This document shows positions 25,151-34,166 of a stretch of 64,000 nucleotides of DNA, one piece after another. This stretch comes from an uncultured Acetatifactor sp. (lineage in GTDB: Bacteria; Bacillota; Clostridia; Lachnospirales; Lachnospiraceae). The position numbers and the translations under genes were made by a program. The first letter of the stretch is position 1. Each line of letters begins with the position of its first letter. The stretch spans positions 62,001-126,000 of the forward strand of contig CAJUIA010000006.1 in assembly GCA_910586485.1 (NCBI GenBank). The letters are read 5' to 3'. Below the pieces are notes generated by a model. That model did no database searches. It was not told the origin of the DNA and saw only the letters and a program-made list of their open reading frames with translations.

Positions 25151-26344
25151 ATGGAAATGAAGAAGAGGATGCCGGCAGGAAACGGCGGCAGGGAGAGCAG
25201 ACGCTGTCCTGTGGCGTCAAAATGCGGCGGATGCAGGTGGATTGAGAAAGAATATAAGGAACAGCTGGAGGCCAAGCAGCTTCGCTTCCGCAAATTGATG
25301 GAGCCCTTCTGCAAACCGGAAGCCATGATCGGCATGGAAGAGCCGGAGCATTACCGCAGCAAGGTACATGCCGTATTTGGAGAGGACCGGAAGCATAACA
25401 TTATTTCCGGTATTTATGAGGAAAAGAGCCACCGGATTGTACCGGTGGACAGCTGTCTGATTGAGGATAAAAAAGCGGATGAGATTATCCTCTCCATCAG
25501 AGGATTGCTTCGCTCTTTTAAAATAAGGCCCTATCATGAGGATACAGGATATGGTCTGCTGCGCCATGTGATGATTCGCACCGGCCGTATGACCGGACAG
25601 ATTATGGTGGTGCTGGTGCTTGCCTCGCCGATTATGCCCTCCAAGAACAATTTTGTGAAGGCTTTATTGAAGCTGCATCCGGAGATTACCACTATTGTGG
25701 TAAATATCAATGACAGGGACACCAGCATGGTGCTTGGGGAGCGGGAGCAGGTAATCTATGGAAAGGGTTATATTGAGGACGAGCTTTGCGGCAGGCGTTT
25801 TCGGATTTCACCCGGATCCTTTTATCAGGTAAATCCGCTGCAGGCGGAAAAGCTGTACAGAAAGGCCATTGATTATGCGGAGCTTACCGGTAAAGAGACG
25901 GTGATAGACGCCTATTGCGGTACAGGCACCATTGGCATTGTGGCGGCGGAGAAGGCGGCCAGAGTGATAGGGGTGGAGCTGAATCCGGATGCAGTGAGAG
26001 ATGCCCGGAATAACGCCAGGTGTAACCGGGTGGAAAACATAGAATTTTACCAAAATGACGCCGGAAGGTTTCTGGTGAATATGGCGGAGCAGGGCATGAA
26101 AGCAGATGTGATTCTGATGGATCCTCCCCGGAGCGGCAGCAGTGAGGAATTTTTAGATGCAGTGGTAAAGCTTTCTCCTGGTAAGGTGGTATATGTTTCC
26201 TGTAATCCGGATACTTTGGTCAGGGATTTAAAGTATTTGAAGCAAAAAGGATATATGGTAAAAAGGTGTGCTGCGGTGGACATGTTTCCGTTTACGGAAC
26301 ATGTGGAGGCGGTAGTAATGATGTCAAGGGGCGAAGGGAAATAG
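25151..26344 (+). CDS. RlmD/TrmA-type RNA (uracil-5-)-methyltransferase
   Basis: Methylates C5 of a uridine in rRNA or tRNA with SAM. It has a four-cysteine cluster start CPVASKCGGC, the SAM loop DAYCGTGTIGIVAAEKA, the motif ILMDPPRSGS, the catalytic cysteine in YVSCNPDTLVRDL and the closing FPFTEHVEAVV. The N-terminal TRAM RNA-binding domain of RlmD is missing; the protein begins at the Fe-S cluster, as in many clostridial copies. The start is uncertain: ATG 25151 has GGAG 9 nt upstream, while ATGs at 25157 and 25169 and a TTG at 25115 are alternatives. The target base cannot be read from the sequence. Confidence 0.88.
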   Translation: MEMKKRMPAGNGGRESRRCPVASKCGGCRWIEKEYKEQLEAKQLRFRKLMEPFCKPEAMIGMEEPEHYRSKVHAVFGEDRKHNIISGIYEEKSHRIVPVDSCLIEDKKADEIILSIRGLLRSFKIRPYHEDTGYGLLRHVMIRTGRMTGQIMVVLVLASPIMPSKNNFVKALLKLHPEITTIVVNINDRDTSMVLGEREQVIYGKGYIEDELCGRRFRISPGSFYQVNPLQAEKLYRKAIDYAELTGKETVIDAYCGTGTIGIVAAEKAARVIGVELNPDAVRDARNNARCNRVENIEFYQNDAGRFLVNMAEQGMKADVILMDPPRSGSSEEFLDAVVKLSPGKVVYVSCNPDTLVRDLKYLKQKGYMVKRCAAVDMFPFTEHVEAVVMMSRGEGK

Positions 26345-26439
26345 CCTCGAAAGCTTAAGTATACTGCGGCTTTCGGGCAGGCGGGCAAATTCTGTATCGG
26401 GCAGACAAAACGCTCTGCGGTAACTTATCTTTTCACAGG

Positions 26440-26562
26440 CACTGGAGCACATTTGCCGGAAAAGCACATTGTATCAAAGATAACGTCCTGATAGATGCTA
26501 CCTGTGGAAGTGGTGGGTTTCTTATGAGAACAAAAAAGCAGCGAGGTATATGGAGTGAATAA
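26440..26562 (+). pseudogene. Remnant of a type I restriction methylase (HsdM)
   Basis: An out-of-context fragment reads NVLIDATCGSGGFLM (26482-26526), the SAM-binding motif of HsdM and related N6-adenine methylases (usually DPTCGSGGFL). It then runs to a stop at 26560-26562, overlapping the start of the Fic gene. No start and no other HsdM part are present. It marks an older restriction locus at this spot. Confidence 0.65.
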
Positions 26563-27658
26563 AGATCCATTTAAGGAATACATCAAAGAGTCTGAGCCGG
26601 ACAAGCGTGACAAGGGTTATGCGTGGCATACGGCCATTGGTCTGCAGGCTGTAGACGGACTGAAAACATCGGAATATCTGGTGCATACTGCCGTCCGGAA
26701 TATCGAGGGCGAGATTTCCTTTGAAGAGGCAAACGCACTTTTGCAGACCTACTACGAGGAAAATCCTACCCGTGACGCAGATGACCGCACTGAGGAAGCG
26801 GATAAGGTGTCGGCCAGAATTGCTACGCTTCTTTCAGAGAAGGCTTTCAGCTTTGCTCCAAATGAGTATCTTTCCATTCACAGGAAGCTGTTTACTGGCA
26901 TTTATTCTCATGCTGGACGAATCCGGGATTACAACATCACGAAGAAGGAATGGGTGTTGAACGGAGCGACCGTGCTTTATGGCAGCGCCACGGAGCTGCG
27001 TGCGACGCTTGATTACGATTTTTCGGAGGAGAAGAAGTTTTCTTATAAGAATCTCACGATGGATGAAATCATCCACCATCTTGCCGTATTCGTATCCAGA
27101 CTATGGCAGATCCATGTGTTTGGCGAGGGCAACACAAGAACGACAGCGGTGTTTTTCATCAAGTATTTATGCACGCTGGGCTTTGATGTAACAAATGATA
27201 TTTTTGCCGAGAACGCATGGTATTTTCGAAATTCACTCGTCAGGGCAAATTATAATGATTTGAAAAATGGTGTTCACGAAACAACAGAGTTCCTTGAACT
27301 GTTCCTCCGCAATCTTCTCTTGAATGAGCGCAATCCTCTTCATAACCGGACATTGCATATTAGTGGAACGTTCAAAGAAACAAAAAAACCGGACATTGAA
27401 ATGACGAAACCGGACATTGAGGTACTAAAACCGGACATTGAAAAATCGTTTCAGTCGAAAACAGCAAGTCACATTTTGAAACTTCGCGAAGCATTTCCGG
27501 GTCAGACAATCTTTGGAAGGTCTGATGTGATGCGGATAATTAATATTAAACCATCCAGAGCCTCCGATTTTTTAAGGGAAATGGCAGAGCACGGAATTAT
27601 TGAGCCGGTGTCCGGACATGGAAAAGGCAAGTATCGCTTCCGGCATCAGGAAGGTTGA
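26555..27658 (+). CDS. Fic-family protein with C-terminal winged-helix
   Basis: A 367-residue protein of the larger Fic class often found in restriction or toxin islands. Its catalytic loop HVFGEGNTRTT (187-197) keeps His, the acidic residue, Gly-Asn and first Arg of the Fic motif, but the second Gly is Thr and the last Arg is lost, the HxFxEGNTRT variant. Near residues 48-54, VRNIEGE resembles a degenerate inhibitory helix. A linker at about 278-298 holds three KPDIE units. The C-terminal 65 residues (FGRSDVMRIINIKPSRASDF) look like a winged helix-turn-helix. It starts at GTG 26555 with GAGG 8 nt upstream. Whether it still transfers nucleotides is uncertain. Confidence 0.8.
   Translation: MNKDPFKEYIKESEPDKRDKGYAWHTAIGLQAVDGLKTSEYLVHTAVRNIEGEISFEEANALLQTYYEENPTRDADDRTEEADKVSARIATLLSEKAFSFAPNEYLSIHRKLFTGIYSHAGRIRDYNITKKEWVLNGATVLYGSATELRATLDYDFSEEKKFSYKNLTMDEIIHHLAVFVSRLWQIHVFGEGNTRTTAVFFIKYLCTLGFDVTNDIFAENAWYFRNSLVRANYNDLKNGVHETTEFLELFLRNLLLNERNPLHNRTLHISGTFKETKKPDIEMTKPDIEVLKPDIEKSFQSKTASHILKLREAFPGQTIFGRSDVMRIINIKPSRASDFLREMAEHGIIEPVSGHGKGKYRFRHQEG
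27386..27448. repeat. 21-bp tandem repeat (3 units) in the Fic gene
   Basis: AAACCGGACATTGA recurs three times with 21-bp period, encoding KPDIE plus two variable residues. A further ACCGGACATTG lies at about 27346, just before the array. Confidence 0.85.
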
Positions 27659-27776
27659 GACGATGGGCATATTAATGTATAAGTCGAGGGCAGATTGAAG
27701 TTCGCAATTTTATATTGAATTTCAGGTTTGCTGATGATACAATGATAAGCAATGTTTCAGAAACAGAGGACTTATT

Positions 27777-27886
27777 ATGGCAGTCAGCTATTCAGCTATT
27801 CAAAATTGTGGAAACTATTGATAGATAAAATAGGCAATGTATTAGAATGTAATATCGAAGATATTATTGAACTAACAAAAGAATAA
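27777..27886 (+). pseudogene. Damaged XRE-type regulator
   Basis: ATG 27777, with GAGG upstream, starts MAVSYS, but an 8-bp tandem duplication (AGCTATTC twice, 27786-27801) throws the frame. The shifted frame reads SKLWKLLIDK and then jumps to GNVLECNIEDIIELTKE before TAA. These are the first and last parts of small YozG-like Cro/CI regulators; the middle helix-turn-helix is missing. It may have been a regulator of the restriction gene behind it. Confidence 0.6.
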
Positions 27887-27900
27887 GGCGGGAGATTGAT

Positions 27901-28855
27901 ATGAATAGATACATTACCTCTTTGGAGGATTTAATAACGACACACGAACAAACAAGAGCAGGTTTCCTTGCTATTGCTCTTGAGAAAAACATGGTTGGAG
28001 ATCCTTATGTAAAGCAGGCCTTAGCTTTTAAATCTATGGTATCTTAATACAAAAGGGCCCGATGACTTTTTGAATATGCCGTCAATTCGTCCTTTTATGC
28101 TTACTGCTGCGGGTTTATCTGAAAAGTCTTTACAACACCTCAATAGTGAAGACCATACACTTGTTATAAAAGAATTGATTGATAAATTTCTAAAGCCTGC
28201 GGGCCCTGCATATATAGATGAGACTATTTACAGATTTCTGTTAACAAAGGGAGATGCTGTTGGCGGAACAATGCGTAATCGAATTGGTGCTATGGGTCAA
28301 GAAAAGTTTGTTCGCTGCATTCTTTCGTGTCTGAATGTACGAGGTATTGCTTATGAGTGGGTTGATGGGAGCAACAGCACATTTAAATGGCTTGCAAAGC
28401 GTAGTGATGATGCTGGTGTTGAGAAAACACTTAAAGCATTATATTGGACAAACGAACACGGAACAAGAGTTTTGGCATTTAATATGACAAACGCTATTGT
28501 CAAGAAAAATATTGATATTTGTCTTTATAATACGGATAAAGCCGATTATGAACAAGGTAAAATCGCTAAAAGCCATCCAGAGAAAGCAATAATGCTTGGC
28601 GAATTAAAGGGTGGCATTGACCCTGCCGGAGCAGATGAGCATTGGAAAACAGCTAATACCGCCTTAGAACGTATCCGTACCAGCTATGCTGCGAATGGAT
28701 TATGTATTCAGACTTCTTTTGTAGGAGCTGCTATAGAAAGAGCTATGGCTGGCGAAATCTATTCACAGCTTATAAATGGAACAATGACAAACGGAGCAAA
28801 TTTAACTAATATAAACCAGCTTGTAGAATATTGCAACTGGCTGCTTGATATATGA
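27901..28855 (+). pseudogene. BsoBI/AvaI-like type II restriction endonuclease, frameshifted
   Basis: Two frames together match one enzyme. The first part (27901-28047, 48 residues) has ribosome site GGGAG, starts MNRYITSLEDLITTHEQT and stops at TAA 28045-28047. Removing one T near 28044 restores VSNTKGPDDFLNMP and joins it to the rest (to 28855), about 317 residues in all against about 320 for BsoBI. The catalytic stretch GELKGGIDPAGADEHWK is intact in the second part. Enzymes of this family cut CYCGRG; that site is assumed here by family. The frame break probably kills activity, though a sequencing error or slippage is possible. It overlaps the methylase by 4 bp (ATGA). Confidence 0.75.
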
Positions 28856-30363
28856 GGCAAATGATGGAACAATTAAAACTATTCAACAAGCCGATAGCTG
28901 ATTATCTTGTTGACAGTTTTTCCGCAAACAATTTTTATAATGAGAATGAGCGACAAAACTTAGAAAAGAAGTATGCCGAGTTTCTGGAAGTTACAGAGAA
29001 ATTTAATCGTCAAAGTGTAAGCTATCAGTTAAGTAAGAAAGATGCACTTCATAGTTGGCTGAAATATAAGGAGGGCTTCTCTGCTAATCTTGTCAATATT
29101 TTGCTGGATGAAATGGGTGCTGTTGCTGGTGATTGGGTTATGGACCCATTCATGGGTTCTGGAACAACAGCACTGGTCTGTCAAATGCGTGGTATAAACT
29201 GCATTGAATATGATGTGCTGCCCATTTCTGCGGTATCCATCAAAGCGAAGACTGCGGTAATGCGATACAATGTCAGTGAAATTCAAGATTTGATCGAAGA
29301 CGTATTGAACTTGATTGTTCCAGAAGATTATCATAAATCCACACCGTACATCACTATAACTCGAAATGCTTACCCTCAAGAAAATGAACGGTTTTTAGCC
29401 TATATCCATGACTGGAATGAACAGTCAGCTTATTCCCCAGAGGCTAAAAATTTGCTTACACTTTGCATTATTAACTCTCTTGAAAGATGTAGTTATACAA
29501 CGAAATCGGGCCAATATCTCGGATGGGATTGCAGGTCTCCAAAAGTGCAGGAAGCAAACAAAGCCAGAGCATCCAAGGGGCAAAAACTGTTTCCTGAAAA
29601 ATATGTTCGAAAGGAAATCCTTAATTCTAAAGCGATTATCATCGACGAATTAACCCATGTTCTTGCGGATGTTGAATTGATTCAAAACAACGGAGTTGAT
29701 ACTGAACGTGCTGAGATACATTTTGTCCCAAGAAGCGTTTTGTATGAGCTTCCATTAGTCGAGGATAATAAGCTCAAGGGCGTAATTACATCACCTCCGT
29801 ATTGCAATAGGTACGATTACACAAGAATTTACGCATTAGAGCTTGTTTACCTTGGTCTCGGTGAGGAAGAAATCAAAGGCTTGCGTCAAGGACTTCTGTC
29901 ATGTACTGTTGAAAGCAAGTCAAAAATGGATAGTCTAAGAGGCTACTATTCTTCAATCGGACAATCTAGACGATTTGACTATATTTATGCAGTGATTAAA
30001 GAAAACAACACTTTTGCAGAAGTAATGGCTGCATTAGCAAAACGAAAAGAGAACGGTGACTTAAATAACAATGGTGTCATTCGTATGGTGGAAGGCTATT
30101 TCACCGAGTTAGCCTTTATTTATGCTGAGCTTTACCGAGTTTGTAAGCCAGGAGCTACGGTAGCATTTGTTAATGACAATGTTCGATATGGTGGAGAAGT
30201 TATTCCAGTTGACTTTTTGAGTTCCTCCCTTGCGGAACAATTTGGCTTTAAAGTCAAAACGATCTATACATTGAAACAACAGAAAGGTAATAGCAGCCAA
30301 CAGATGGCAAAGTTTGGCCGAGTTGCTCTCAGAAAAGGAATTACTGTCTGGATAAAAGAATAA
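28852..30363 (+). CDS. DNA amino-methyltransferase (probably N4-cytosine) of the restriction island
   Basis: A 503-residue methylase that should protect the sites of the adjacent restriction gene. The SAM motif DPFMGSGTT is at 98-106 and the catalytic TSPPY at 313-317, a motif I then target domain then motif IV order (alpha class). SPPY is typical of N4-cytosine enzymes. The start overlaps the endonuclease stop as ATGA, implying coupled translation; ATGs at 28861 and 28864 are alternatives. The frame is intact, so the methylase seems to have outlived its nuclease. The AT-rich composition and odd neighbours point to horizontal transfer. Confidence 0.85.
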   Translation: MRQMMEQLKLFNKPIADYLVDSFSANNFYNENERQNLEKKYAEFLEVTEKFNRQSVSYQLSKKDALHSWLKYKEGFSANLVNILLDEMGAVAGDWVMDPFMGSGTTALVCQMRGINCIEYDVLPISAVSIKAKTAVMRYNVSEIQDLIEDVLNLIVPEDYHKSTPYITITRNAYPQENERFLAYIHDWNEQSAYSPEAKNLLTLCIINSLERCSYTTKSGQYLGWDCRSPKVQEANKARASKGQKLFPEKYVRKEILNSKAIIIDELTHVLADVELIQNNGVDTERAEIHFVPRSVLYELPLVEDNKLKGVITSPPYCNRYDYTRIYALELVYLGLGEEEIKGLRQGLLSCTVESKSKMDSLRGYYSSIGQSRRFDYIYAVIKENNTFAEVMAALAKRKENGDLNNNGVIRMVEGYFTELAFIYAELYRVCKPGATVAFVNDNVRYGGEVIPVDFLSSSLAEQFGFKVKTIYTLKQQKGNSSQQMAKFGRVALRKGITVWIKE

Positions 30364-30425
30364 TGACAACACCAGGTAAAAAACTTTTTTAGATAAAATA
30401 TTGATACCGGGAGGCAGAAGGGAAA

Positions 30426-32030
30426 ATGGATAAAAAGCGAGGCATTTTGGAAAATAAGATTTATTTATATCTGACGGAATTTTTTGCAGGTATGTCCGTC
30501 ATGGCGGTGGAGCTGGGGGCCAGCAGGCTTCTGGCGCCGTATTTCAGCTCATCCCAGATCGTGTGGACCATCATCATCGGCACCATCATGATTGCCATGG
30601 CCCTGGGGAATGTCTGGGGCGGACGAAGTGCCGACAGGAATCCGAACCCGGACAAGCTTTATGGCAGGATTTTGATTGCGGCCATCTGGATTGCTGCCAT
30701 ACCGGTATTTGGAAAATATATCATAGTGGCGGTTTCGGGAATTTTGATTATTACGGTCAGCAACCAGTTCCTGATGATTGCGGCTTTTATCAGCTGCATG
30801 GTCATATTTGTGTTTCCTTTGTTTCTGTTGGGTACGGTAACGCCTTCCTTGGCAAAATATGCGGTAGGAAATCTGGATGAGAGTGGAAAGACCATAGGTA
30901 CCTTGGGGGCGTTTAACACCATAGGCAGCATAATCGGAACCTTTGTCCCCACCTTTATTTCCATACCGGCAGTAGGCACATCCGTTACCTTTCTGATTTT
31001 TGCAGCCATTCTTCTGGCGCTGGGATTGATTTATTTTATCTCCGAAAAGCGTAAGGCGGCCAAAGCGGCAGTATCCGTAGTGCTGGTTATCCTGTGCAGT
31101 ATATTTGGGCATTCTACAAGCTTTGCCTTTTGGGAACAGGATTTGACTTATGAAGGAGAGTCTATTTATAACTATCTGCAGGTCAGGGATACGGCCAGAA
31201 GCACTATCCTTTCCACCAATGTGCTGTTTGGGGTGCAGTCCGTGGCTATGAAGGGGGATTCCCTGACGGGGCTTTACTATGATTATGCTCTGGCTGCACC
31301 GTACATGGTGGAGGAAACGGAAGGGCTGGATATTCTTATTTTGGGAATGGGCACTGGCACCTTTGCCGGTCAGTGCTGCCGTTATCTTGACGGAGCGAAG
31401 GTAGAGGGGGTGGAAATTGACAGTAAGATTACGGATCTGGCTTATGAATATTTTGCTCTTCCTGAGGAAGTTAAGGTAACCACCTACGACGGCAGAGCTT
31501 ATCTGCAGGCGGTGAAGGACAAGTATGACGTCATTATGGTGGATGCCTATCAGGACATTACCATACCCTTTCAGATGTCAACCACGGAGTTTTTTACGTT
31601 GGTAAGAGAGCATTTAAAGGAAGGCGGGGTGATGGTGGTCAATATGAACATGCACTCTTCTGAACATCTGGAAGAGGATATAAATTCTTATCTGGCGGAT
31701 ACGATTTCCCAAGTGTTTCCGGAGGTATATGTGGTGGATGTACCTTTCTGCACAAACAGGGAGCTGTTTGCCTCTACGAATCCGGCGATGCTGGAAAATC
31801 TGGAAGCTAATACGGATATACAGGAAAATGAAGAGCTGCGGGATTTGATGAGAGAAATCCGCTCAGGTTTGACAGCATATGGAGCCGGAGAAAATATTCT
31901 TACTGATGACAAAGCACCGGTGGAGCTGCTGGGAATGCAGATGATCGACAGCATTATCAGGGATGAGATCGGGCATTATAAGAAAATTTTCGAAGAGCAG
32001 GGGCTTGCCGGATTATTAAATTCTTTGTAA
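30426..32030 (+). CDS. Membrane-fused spermidine-synthase-like protein
   Basis: A 534-residue fusion. The N-terminal 230 residues form about 7 membrane spans with transporter-like GTIMIAMALGNVWGGRSADR, and the C-terminal 300 residues form a spermidine-synthase-type Rossmann domain (ILILGMGTGTFAGQC, VEGVEID, DGRAYL, VIMVDAYQD). In true synthases the last motif is DSTDP-like; here it is DAYQD, so aminopropyl transfer is not assured. GGGAGG and GAAGGG lie before the ATG. It is host-like in composition, marks the right border of the restriction island, and is followed by a CapA lipoprotein. Confidence 0.82.
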   Translation: MDKKRGILENKIYLYLTEFFAGMSVMAVELGASRLLAPYFSSSQIVWTIIIGTIMIAMALGNVWGGRSADRNPNPDKLYGRILIAAIWIAAIPVFGKYIIVAVSGILIITVSNQFLMIAAFISCMVIFVFPLFLLGTVTPSLAKYAVGNLDESGKTIGTLGAFNTIGSIIGTFVPTFISIPAVGTSVTFLIFAAILLALGLIYFISEKRKAAKAAVSVVLVILCSIFGHSTSFAFWEQDLTYEGESIYNYLQVRDTARSTILSTNVLFGVQSVAMKGDSLTGLYYDYALAAPYMVEETEGLDILILGMGTGTFAGQCCRYLDGAKVEGVEIDSKITDLAYEYFALPEEVKVTTYDGRAYLQAVKDKYDVIMVDAYQDITIPFQMSTTEFFTLVREHLKEGGVMVVNMNMHSSEHLEEDINSYLADTISQVFPEVYVVDVPFCTNRELFASTNPAMLENLEANTDIQENEELRDLMREIRSGLTAYGAGENILTDDKAPVELLGMQMIDSIIRDEIGHYKKIFEEQGLAGLLNSL

Positions 32031-32098
32031 TTGATGACAAAAGAGTCGGCAAAGGTAACGGATATGTGGTCTTATGAATACGGAAGAAAGAGAGAGCT

Positions 32099-33361
32099 AT
32101 GGGCATGAGGAAGGGACTGCGTATATATGGCGCATTGATTTGCTGCTGTCTGCTGCTAACAGGATGTGGACGCGTGGGCGGCAGAGAGCCTGCGAATCCA
32201 GAGAATCAAAGCAAAGCGTCCCAAGGTGCAGGGAATCAGGATGCAGAGAATCAAAGCAAAGAGTCCCAAGGTGAAGAGAGCTGGGATGCAAAGAATCAAA
32301 GCAAAGAGTCCCAAGGTGAAGAGAATCAGGATACAGAGGATCGGAATGCAGAAAATCCGAGCCATGAGCCTGGCGGAGAAGAGACGGAAATATCCGAGTT
32401 TGAATTTACGATCTGCTTTGCCGGAGATATAAATCTGGATGAAAGCAGCGCCACAACGCTTTTTATGGACAGCCAGGAAAACGGTATTTATGACTGTATT
32501 TCTCCAGAGCTGATCGCGTATATGAACGATGCGGATATTATGTGCCTGAACAATGAGTTTACTTACAGCACGGGGGGAGCGCCTTTAGAAGGGAAGAAAT
32601 ATACCTTCCGGGCGGATCCGTCAAGGGTTGAGATTTTAAAGCTGTTGGGTGTGGATGCGGTGACTCTGGCCAACAATCATGTCTATGATTATGGGAAGGA
32701 GGCGCTGCTGGACACCTTTACAGCACTGGAAGAGGCGGAAATTCCTTATTTTGGGGCGGGCAGAACACTGGAGGATGCAATGAAACCGCTTTATATCGAA
32801 GCGGGCGGCAGAACGGTAGCTCTGGTGGGGGCCTCCAGAGCGGAAAAGTACAAGATGACGCCGCAGGCCACGGAGACAGAGCCCGGAATATTACGGTGTT
32901 ATGATACGGAGCTTTATAAGGCGGCGATTGCGGAAGCAAAGGAAAACGCGGATTTTTGTGTTGCCTTTGTGCATTGGGGAACGGAGTACAGCTTTGACTT
33001 GGAGCAGGTACAGCTGGATACGGGAAAGGAATACCTGGATGCCGGAGCAGACGCGGTCATAGGCGCCCATTCTCATTGTCTGCAGGGGCTGGAATATTAT
33101 AAGGGAAAGCCTATTTGCTACAGCCTGGGCAATTACTGGTTTAATAAAAAGACATTGGACACCATGCTGGTACAGCTGCATTTTTCCGGTGACGATCAGG
33201 GCAGCAGTCTTTGGGTAGAGATCATTCCGGCCATACAGACCGGCTGCCGGACCGTTTATGCGGCGGAGGAAGAAGAACAGCGCCGCATTTTTGATTTTTT
33301 GGAGGACATATCCGTCAATGTGGAAATCACAGATGAGGGAGTTGTAAAAGAAATTCCGTAA
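32099..33361 (+). CDS. CapA-like metallophosphatase-fold lipoprotein
   Basis: A 420-residue lipoprotein: lipobox LLLTGCG (Cys23), then a Gln/Ser/Glu-rich spacer (30-95) containing three 15-residue repeats, then a PGA-cap (CapA) domain. That domain shows FAGDINLDE, NNEFTY, DAVTLANNHVYDYG, VHWGTEY and GAHSHCLQGLE, the metal-binding blocks of the family linked to poly-gamma-glutamate anchoring and other surface tasks. No capB or capC gene is near, so its role is unassigned. The ATG at 32099 has a weak AAGAGAG site; ATG 32105 is the alternative. Confidence 0.85.
   Translation: MGMRKGLRIYGALICCCLLLTGCGRVGGREPANPENQSKASQGAGNQDAENQSKESQGEESWDAKNQSKESQGEENQDTEDRNAENPSHEPGGEETEISEFEFTICFAGDINLDESSATTLFMDSQENGIYDCISPELIAYMNDADIMCLNNEFTYSTGGAPLEGKKYTFRADPSRVEILKLLGVDAVTLANNHVYDYGKEALLDTFTALEEAEIPYFGAGRTLEDAMKPLYIEAGGRTVALVGASRAEKYKMTPQATETEPGILRCYDTELYKAAIAEAKENADFCVAFVHWGTEYSFDLEQVQLDTGKEYLDAGADAVIGAHSHCLQGLEYYKGKPICYSLGNYWFNKKTLDTMLVQLHFSGDDQGSSLWVEIIPAIQTGCRTVYAAEEEEQRRIFDFLEDISVNVEITDEGVVKEIP
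32201..32335. repeat. 45-bp tandem repeat (3 units) in the CapA-like gene
   Basis: Units start at 32201, 32246 and 32291 and share AGAATCAAAGCAAAG and TCCCAAGGTG. They encode the NQSKxSQG spacer repeats between the lipid anchor and the domain. The number of units may vary between strains. Confidence 0.9.
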
Positions 33362-33440
33362 AGAGATATTCCGTAATAAGAAAATTTAGATGTACGCTTT
33401 ATGGGACTCAAATGTTTCCTGTTTATTTACGTGCCAGATG

Positions 33441-33449
33441 TGGTATAAT
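33441..33449 (+). promoter_or_regulatory. Extended -10 promoter upstream of rubrerythrin
   Basis: TGGTATAAT at 33441-33449 (TGn-extended). Transcription would begin near 33456, giving a leader of about 170 nt before the rubrerythrin ATG. Confidence 0.65.
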
Positions 33450-33473
33450 GTTCACGTAAGCAATGAGCAGTGC

Positions 33474-33537
33474 GAAAAACGGCAGGAATCATTTTCGGCA
33501 TGCTCGCATGTAAGAAAAATGATTCCTGTCGTTTTTC
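33474..33537 (+). terminator. 22-bp leader hairpin with U-tract (attenuator or small-RNA end)
   Basis: 33474-33495 pairs with 33516-33537 over 22 bp with one G-U pair. The core is GGCAGGAATCATTTT/AAAATGATTCCTGTC followed by GTTTTTC, which can act as an intrinsic terminator. Two more hairpins follow: GGGCG-AA-CGCCC (33541-33552) and CACTGC-GAGA-GCAGTG (33564-33579). Confidence 0.65.
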
Positions 33538-33628
33538 ATAGGGCGAACGCCCGTGAGCGAGTCACTGCGAGAGCAGTGTCGAGCCGCACAGCAAAAGCTC
33601 TAACAACAAACACGAAGGAGGAATCAAA

Positions 33629-34165
33629 ATGAACAAGTACGCAGGAACACAGACGGAGAAGAATTTGGAGGCGGCCTTTGCCGGAGAATCTCAGGCGAGG
33701 AACAAGTACACTTATTTTTCGTCGGTGGCAAAGAAGGAAGGATACGAGCAGATTGCCGCAATTTTTCTAAAGACCGCGGAAAATGAAAAGGAACACGCAA
33801 AGATGTGGTTTAAGGAGCTTCAGGGGATCGGAAGCACCACGGACAATTTACAGGCGGCCGCAGAGGGCGAAAATTTCGAGTGGACCGATATGTATGAGGG
33901 CTTTGCGGAGACAGCCGAAAAGGAAGGATTTTCTGAGCTGGCAAAAAAGTTTCGGCTGGTGGCAGCGATTGAAAAGCATCATGAGGAAAGGTATCGCACG
34001 CTGCTGAAGAATATTGAGATGTCGGAAGTGTTTGCAAAGAGTGAGGTTAAGGTGTGGGAGTGCCGGAATTGCGGCCATATCGTAGTGGGGACACAGGCTC
34101 CGGAGGTGTGCCCGACCTGTAATCATCCTCAGAGCTATTTTGAAGTGAGCGCGGAGAATTATTGA
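33629..34165 (+). CDS. rbr: Rubrerythrin
   Basis: Cytosolic di-iron peroxidase that protects anaerobes from hydrogen peroxide. The ferritin-like four-helix part carries [21 protein letters not shown] and [10 protein letters not shown] as iron ligands; the C-terminal rubredoxin domain has ECRNCG and CPTCNHP for one Fe(Cys)4. Length 178 is normal. GGAGG lies close before the ATG. It is preceded by a long structured leader with a terminator-like hairpin, so it may be controlled by attenuation. Asparaginase starts one base after its stop. Confidence 0.95.
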   Translation: MNKYAGTQTEKNLEAAFAGESQARNKYTYFSSVAKKEGYEQIAAIFLKTAENEKEHAKMWFKELQGIGSTTDNLQAAAEGENFEWTDMYEGFAETAEKEGFSELAKKFRLVAAIEKHHEERYRTLLKNIEMSEVFAKSEVKVWECRNCGHIVVGTQAPEVCPTCNHPQSYFEVSAENY

Positions 34166-34166
34166 G

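Noticed and set aside
25027..25245. 72-codon frame across the hairpin cluster after srtB
   Set aside because: It begins in hairpin 2 and runs into the rRNA methyltransferase start in another frame; no protein-like features.
32074..32274. Frame overlapping the start of the CapA-like lipoprotein
   Set aside because: Different frame over the signal peptide and the 45-bp repeats; the lipobox reading is clearly the real one.
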